From Oscillospiraceae bacterium (GTDB lineage: Bacteria > Bacillota_A > Clostridia > Oscillospirales > Ruminococcaceae), in NCBI GenBank assembly GCA_017829075.1, contig JAGAJA010000004.1:1-8521 (forward strand): a stretch of 8,521 nucleotides of DNA. Reading direction: 5' to 3'. A program made the position numbers and the translations under genes. Below are positions 6,087-8,521 of this stretch, in pieces (within the stretch, counting starts at the first letter, position 1; the number at the start of each line of letters is the position of its first letter). Under the pieces are notes generated by a model. That model saw only the letters and a list, made by a program, of their open reading frames with translations, ran no database searches and was not told the origin of the DNA.

Positions 6087-6518
6087 ATGAGTACAAACTC
6101 CTCGGAAGCTGCTATCAGTTCATCAGCAGCGCCGAAAAAAAGGGATTGGCTCGGCTATGCAATGAGGATCGCGATAATCGCACTTATCATCTGCCTTTTC
6201 ATACCTGCCATAAACCCTGCCAGAATGAGCGCCCTTGTGAACAACACAGCTTCGTTCTTCACCACAGGGATCTCTTATGACGGGCTTACGTCCGGCTTCG
6301 GCAGAGCTATTAAAAAGGCTTGGATAGATGAATCGGTGCTTATCGCCGTATATGCGGCTTCGCTCATCTCCTGCGTGGGTATCGCTGTTTCGGCGATCGG
6401 CTGCGCGCTTACACTCGGTGAGAGAACAATGTCTGATTACGCAGTGGAAATCTCATATTTCTGCGAAAAGGAAGTCCCAAATCAGCGAAAAGCTTCTGAA
6501 CGAAGCCGATATTCATAA
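6087..6518 (+). CDS. Short two-helix membrane protein, possibly a truncated gene remnant
   Basis: I cannot assign this to a family. The ATG at 6087 gives 143 residues: a Ser/Ala-rich N-terminus (1-15), a basic KKRD, a first membrane helix (about 25-42, MRIAIIALIICLFIPAIN), an outside loop of about 40 residues (NNTASFF to AWIDES), and a second, Gly/Cys-containing helix (84-110). The end, from SDYAVEIS (116) on, is hydrophilic, basic and low in conserved-looking character. The layout resembles the amino end of a larger polytopic protein, such as a transporter permease, whose remainder was lost; 116-143 may be out-of-frame or foreign sequence. The nearest ribosome-like site, AGAAAGGG, is 13 bases away, longer than usual; an in-frame TTG at 6075 is too close to it. 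It stands alone, with its own promoter and a hairpin 48 bases after the stop. Confidence 0.6.
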   Translation: MSTNSSEAAISSSAAPKKRDWLGYAMRIAIIALIICLFIPAINPARMSALVNNTASFFTTGISYDGLTSGFGRAIKKAWIDESVLIAVYAASLISCVGIAVSAIGCALTLGERTMSDYAVEISYFCEKEVPNQRKASERSRYS

Positions 6519-6565
6519 ATTCCATATAATCATAGTTTCATTGAATCGACAACATCACACAAAAC

Positions 6566-6604
6566 CCAGCGGCGCACAATTATGTGCGCCGCTGGAATTA
6601 TTAT
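6566..6604. terminator. 13-bp hairpin between convergent genes, likely bidirectional terminator
   Basis: CCAGCGGCGCACA (6566-6578) pairs perfectly with TGTGCGCCGCTGG (6583-6595) around ATTA. On the plus strand AATTATTATACTCTT follows; on the minus strand GGGTTTTGTG follows. Neither U-run is ideal, but the very stable stem lies between the ends of a rightward and a leftward gene, so it most likely ends both. Confidence 0.78.
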
Positions 6605-6625
6605 ACTCTTGTAACAGGAAGAAGT

Positions 6626-7405
6626 TCAGAAAATACCCACAAGCTCTCCGATCACCTTCACAAAGAATATGCAAAGCACAATAATTATCATCGGCTTTGC
6701 AATGGATATCCCCTTTTCCGAGAAAAATTTTGTTCCCAGATATGCTCCCGCAATATTGAACAGCCCCGCCGTAACCCCCAAAACAAACAGCGTTTTTCCA
6801 CTGAAAAGATAGGTCGCAAGCGCGGCGATATTCGTGCTGAGATTGATAACCTTAGTCGTTCCGGCGGCATTGTTGAGCCGATAATACGCCGCTCCCACCA
6901 GCAGCGTCATAAGCAGAGTTCCTGTTCCCGGCCCGTAAAATCCGTCGTAAATCCCGATAGGAAACGCGACAGCCATAGTTATGAGCATGGTCTTTTTCGG
7001 CGGATACTCACTTCCCTCTTCACCGGAGAGCCGCTTGCTGCGCAGCACATAAAATGCCATGACCGGAAGCAGCACAAGCATTGCAATGCGGATAAAATCA
7101 TCGCTCAGCCGCATAGCTATCATCGCGCCAAGCCATGAGCCGACAAGCGCCAGCGCCGCCGCAGGAATTGTATTCCGGACATTGATATATCCCATTCTGC
7201 CGTATCTGACCGTTGCAAGGGTAGTCCCCATAGCGGAGCTTATCTTGTTGGTGGCGATAGCGTTTATCGGCGGTATCCCTGAGATAAGATATGCCGGCAG
7301 GGAAATAAACCCGCCGCCTCCGGCGATCGCGTCAACAAATCCCGCCAGCCCCACCAGCGGGCAAACGATCAGAAATGTCACAAGATCTGTTTCCGGCAAA
7401 GTCAC
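6626..7405 (-). CDS. TSUP-family (TauE/SafE) anion transporter
   Basis: TSUP proteins carry small anions, known cases including sulfite, sulfonates, sulfoacetate and related organic acids, across the inner membrane. The 259 residues are mostly hydrophobic with about eight membrane helices. The family's two internal-repeat motifs are clear: AGGGGFISLP (28-37) in the first half and YDGFYGPGTGT (153-163) in the second. The GTG at 7405 overlaps the upstream stop by four bases (GTGA). A GAGGGG site lies only one base before that GTG but seven bases before the in-frame TTG at 7399, so the true start may be the TTG, two codons later. It is the second gene of an operon with a D-2-hydroxyacid dehydrogenase, so its cargo is probably that enzyme's substrate or product; the direction of transport is not known. 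Confidence 0.92.
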   Translation of the reverse strand: MTLPETDLVTFLIVCPLVGLAGFVDAIAGGGGFISLPAYLISGIPPINAIATNKISSAMGTTLATVRYGRMGYINVRNTIPAAALALVGSWLGAMIAMRLSDDFIRIAMLVLLPVMAFYVLRSKRLSGEEGSEYPPKKTMLITMAVAFPIGIYDGFYGPGTGTLLMTLLVGAAYYRLNNAAGTTKVINLSTNIAALATYLFSGKTLFVLGVTAGLFNIAGAYLGTKFFSEKGISIAKPMIIIVLCIFFVKVIGELVGIF

Positions 7406-8340
7406 TCCCCTCTTTCCGCATAGCCTTTATTTCTGTCAATTACATTCATCAGTGGTTTTCCGGCAATATACCGTGAGATATTTTCGGCGCATATTCCGGC
7501 AATTCTCCGCTCCACCTCTGGGAAATGCCCAAAGGACGGCCCGGAGATATGCGGAGTTATCAGAACATTCTCCATATCCCACAGTGGAGAATTTTCCGGC
7601 AGCGGCTCTTTCTCAAACACATCAAGCACCGCACCTGAAAGCTGTCCGCTCTCCAGCGCCTTTATCAATGCCGCCTCGTCTATCAGCGAGCCTCTGCCGA
7701 CATTCACCAGCAGTGCGCCCCGCTTCATCATGCCAAACCGGCTTTCGGTCAGCATTTTCTGCGTTTCTGCGGTGTGCGGCAGACAGCAGATTATCACGTC
7801 CGCCTGCGAAAGAAGCTCCTCCAGCATATCCGACCCCAATACCCGGTCAAAGCCCTCTGTCGGCGCAGGGCAGCGCCTTATTCCTGTGATTGTCATTCCG
7901 AATGCCCTCAGCTTCTGCGCGGTGGATCTTCCGATATCTCCGCAGCCCAGAATAAGCGCGTTTTCCCCGCAAAGCAGCCGCTCCTGCCGCAGATCCTGCC
8001 AGATATGCCGCCGCTGGTTGTCATGATAGCGGAAAAGCCCACGACTGAGAGCCAGAATTCCCGCAACGATATACTCCGAAATGACTTCGCCGAAAGCTCC
8101 TGTAACATTAGTTATCGTGACGTTTTCCGGAATTCCCGCCGCAAGCAGCTTCTCCACTCCAGCATTGGTAGATTGCAGCAGCCTCAGCGCATGAAAATCA
8201 GTATTCTCGCCGAGCTGACCGACAATTATCTCCGCCCCCGGAACGTCGTCAACTCCGCAGAACACCTCGCAGCCCTTTGCCGCACTTCTTATCAGCTCCA
8301 GATTATCTTCGGAAAACGGAGCGTTTATCCATATCCTCAT
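7402..8340 (-). CDS. D-isomer-specific 2-hydroxyacid dehydrogenase
   Basis: This family interconverts D-2-hydroxyacids and 2-oxoacids using NAD(P). The 312 residues are the usual length. The nucleotide-binding loop is G132-C-G134-D-I-G137, near ALILGCGDIGRSTAQKLRAF (128-147). The catalytic residues are visible: R216 in NVGRGSLID, E245 in DVFEKEPLP, and H264 in TPHISG. The residue usually acidic at the end of the second strand is replaced by the IRRC stretch (154-157), whose basic residues favour NADP over NAD. The ATG at 8340 has GAGG five to six bases upstream and begins the normal first strand MRIWINAP; an open frame extends to 8517 but covers stem-loop sequence with no family match. It is translationally coupled to the TSUP transporter. 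The substrate (glyoxylate, hydroxypyruvate, phenylpyruvate, sulfolactate or other) cannot be decided. Confidence 0.93.
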   Translation of the reverse strand: MRIWINAPFSEDNLELIRSAAKGCEVFCGVDDVPGAEIIVGQLGENTDFHALRLLQSTNAGVEKLLAAGIPENVTITNVTGAFGEVISEYIVAGILALSRGLFRYHDNQRRHIWQDLRQERLLCGENALILGCGDIGRSTAQKLRAFGMTITGIRRCPAPTEGFDRVLGSDMLEELLSQADVIICCLPHTAETQKMLTESRFGMMKRGALLVNVGRGSLIDEAALIKALESGQLSGAVLDVFEKEPLPENSPLWDMENVLITPHISGPSFGHFPEVERRIAGICAENISRYIAGKPLMNVIDRNKGYAERGE

Positions 8341-8352
8341 AGGTACCTCACA

Positions 8353-8380
8353 ATACAAAAGGGATACGGATTTGTATCCC
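8353..8380 (-). promoter_or_regulatory. Two mutually exclusive hairpins before the dehydrogenase ribosome site
   Basis: In the leader RNA, GGGAUAC (8380-8374) can pair with GUAUCCC (8367-8361), followed at once by UUUUGUAUU like a weak terminator. Alternatively AUACAAA (8377-8371) pairs with UUUGUAU (8359-8353), which uses part of the first arm and the U-run. The two 7-bp stems cannot coexist, the arrangement of an attenuator. The ribosome site, within the palindrome AGGTACCT (8341-8348), follows immediately. Confidence 0.45.
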
Positions 8381-8390
8381 CTCAGACCGT

Positions 8391-8418
8391 CGAAAAAGTC
8401 CCTAAAGGGACTTTCTCG
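8391..8418 (-). other. 12-bp stem-loop in the dehydrogenase leader
   Basis: CGAGAAAGTCCC (8418-8407) pairs with GGGACTTTTTCG (8402-8391) around TTTA, with one G-U pair. It looks like an intrinsic terminator (GC stem then five T), but the T-run is itself paired, so it may be only a stable structural hairpin. It may also mark a dispersed intergenic repeat. Confidence 0.55.
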
Positions 8419-8424
8419 CCGAAC

Positions 8425-8483
8425 ATCCGCACTGCCCGCGTAAGGCATAAGGCGTAAGCCGTTGCCAGTACAGTTGTGCGGAT
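8425..8483 (-). other. Long-range stem enclosing three heptamer repeats
   Basis: ATCCGCAC (8483-8476, read on the minus strand) pairs perfectly with GTGCGGAT (8432-8425) over 43 enclosed bases. Inside are three tandem heptamers, CTTACGC, CTTATGC, CTTACGC (8458-8438), and small GGC/GCC pairings. This has the shape of a closed RNA domain; no known riboswitch is recognised. Confidence 0.4.
8438..8458 (-). repeat. Three tandem copies of CTTAYGC
   Basis: The minus strand reads CTTACGC, CTTATGC, CTTACGC with no spacing: three heptamers differing at one base. They sit in non-coding leader sequence inside a long-range stem. Confidence 0.75.
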
Positions 8484-8490
8484 AGAAGTG

Positions 8491-8521
8491 TTTTTTGCCC
8501 CGGCAGAGCTGGGGCAAAAAA
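8491..8521. repeat. 11-bp inverted repeat at window end
   Basis: TTTTTTGCCCC (8491-8501) and GGGGCAAAAAA (8511-8521) are perfect inverted arms around a nine-base loop, and may continue past the window. The T-run is before and the A-run after the GC core on both strands, the reverse of an intrinsic terminator, so I list it as an inverted repeat only. Confidence 0.7.

Noticed and set aside
6328..6684. Alternative rightward frame continuing the membrane protein after a frameshift
   Set aside because: The frame has no membrane segments or recognisable domain after the switch point and runs through the terminator, so I could not support a simple frameshift.
6584..7138. Rightward open frame of 184 codons
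   Set aside because: Antisense to the TSUP gene; the product is basic and shapeless, and the frame starts inside the terminator hairpin.
7059..7889. Rightward open frame of 276 codons
   Set aside because: It lies antisense across the transporter and dehydrogenase, whose motifs are unmistakable; its product is Pro/Ser/Arg-rich without a fold, typical of a shadow frame.
7774..8457. Rightward open frame of 227 codons
   Set aside because: Antisense to the dehydrogenase and its leader, no ribosome site and no recognisable domain.
8438..8458. CRISPR array or start of one
   Set aside because: Only three 7-base units with no spacers and no cas genes.
8341..8517. N-terminal extension of the dehydrogenase by 59 codons
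   Set aside because: The extension covers stem-loops and heptamer repeats, lacks family match, and the ATG at 8340 has a ribosome site and begins the normal first strand of the fold.
8491..8521. Intrinsic terminator
   Set aside because: A- and T-runs are on the wrong sides of the GC stem on both strands, so no U-run follows the hairpin.

Overview
The window looks like ordinary chromosome from a low-to-mid-GC anaerobic member of the Bacillota, most like the Clostridia of the Ruminococcus/Oscillospiraceae type. The grounds are strong AGGAGG-type ribosome sites, AT-rich spacers with near-consensus TTGACA-17-TATAAT promoters, a YerC-type TrpR-like regulator (a Bacillota family), a tRNA gene with encoded CCA, and cysteine-rich proteins as in strict anaerobes. 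The genus is an inference. I see no insertion sequence, phage gene, CRISPR array or plasmid gene.

Layout. 1-221: a tRNA-Val(UAC)/tRNA-Asp(GUC) pair read leftward from a consensus promoter; the Asp gene is cut by the window edge. 241-2303: a leftward three-gene operon yerC-like regulator > SAM methyltransferase > hslO (Hsp33), with a good promoter at 2275-2303 and its 3' end only about 100 bases from tRNA-Val. 2399-2760: a rightward single gene for a 79-residue protein I do not recognise, closed by a hairpin. 2824-3454: a leftward GNAT acetyltransferase with a near-perfect promoter. 3539-5770: a rightward lysR regulator and a cytoplasmic SGNH/GDSL hydrolase, ending at a strong terminator. The GNAT and lysR genes are divergent over 273 bases that hold a small dyad suitable as a LysR-type site.

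5771-6625: an AT-rich stretch with a promoter, a leader of about 210 bases, a short two-helix membrane protein that looks like the amino end of something larger, and a 13-bp hairpin between convergent genes. 6626-8340: a leftward pair, a D-2-hydroxyacid dehydrogenase whose stop overlaps the start of a TSUP (TauE/SafE) anion transporter. This suggests one organic-anion pathway, substrate unknown. 8341-8521: the non-coding leader of that pair, dense with stem-loops, including two mutually exclusive hairpins just before the ribosome site. This leader is the most promising unexplained element in the window.

No complete new system is obvious. The best candidates for a second look are the switch-like leader at 8341-8521, the dehydrogenase-transporter pair, the acetyltransferase/LysR/esterase cluster, and the orphan genes at 2475-2714 and 6087-6518.
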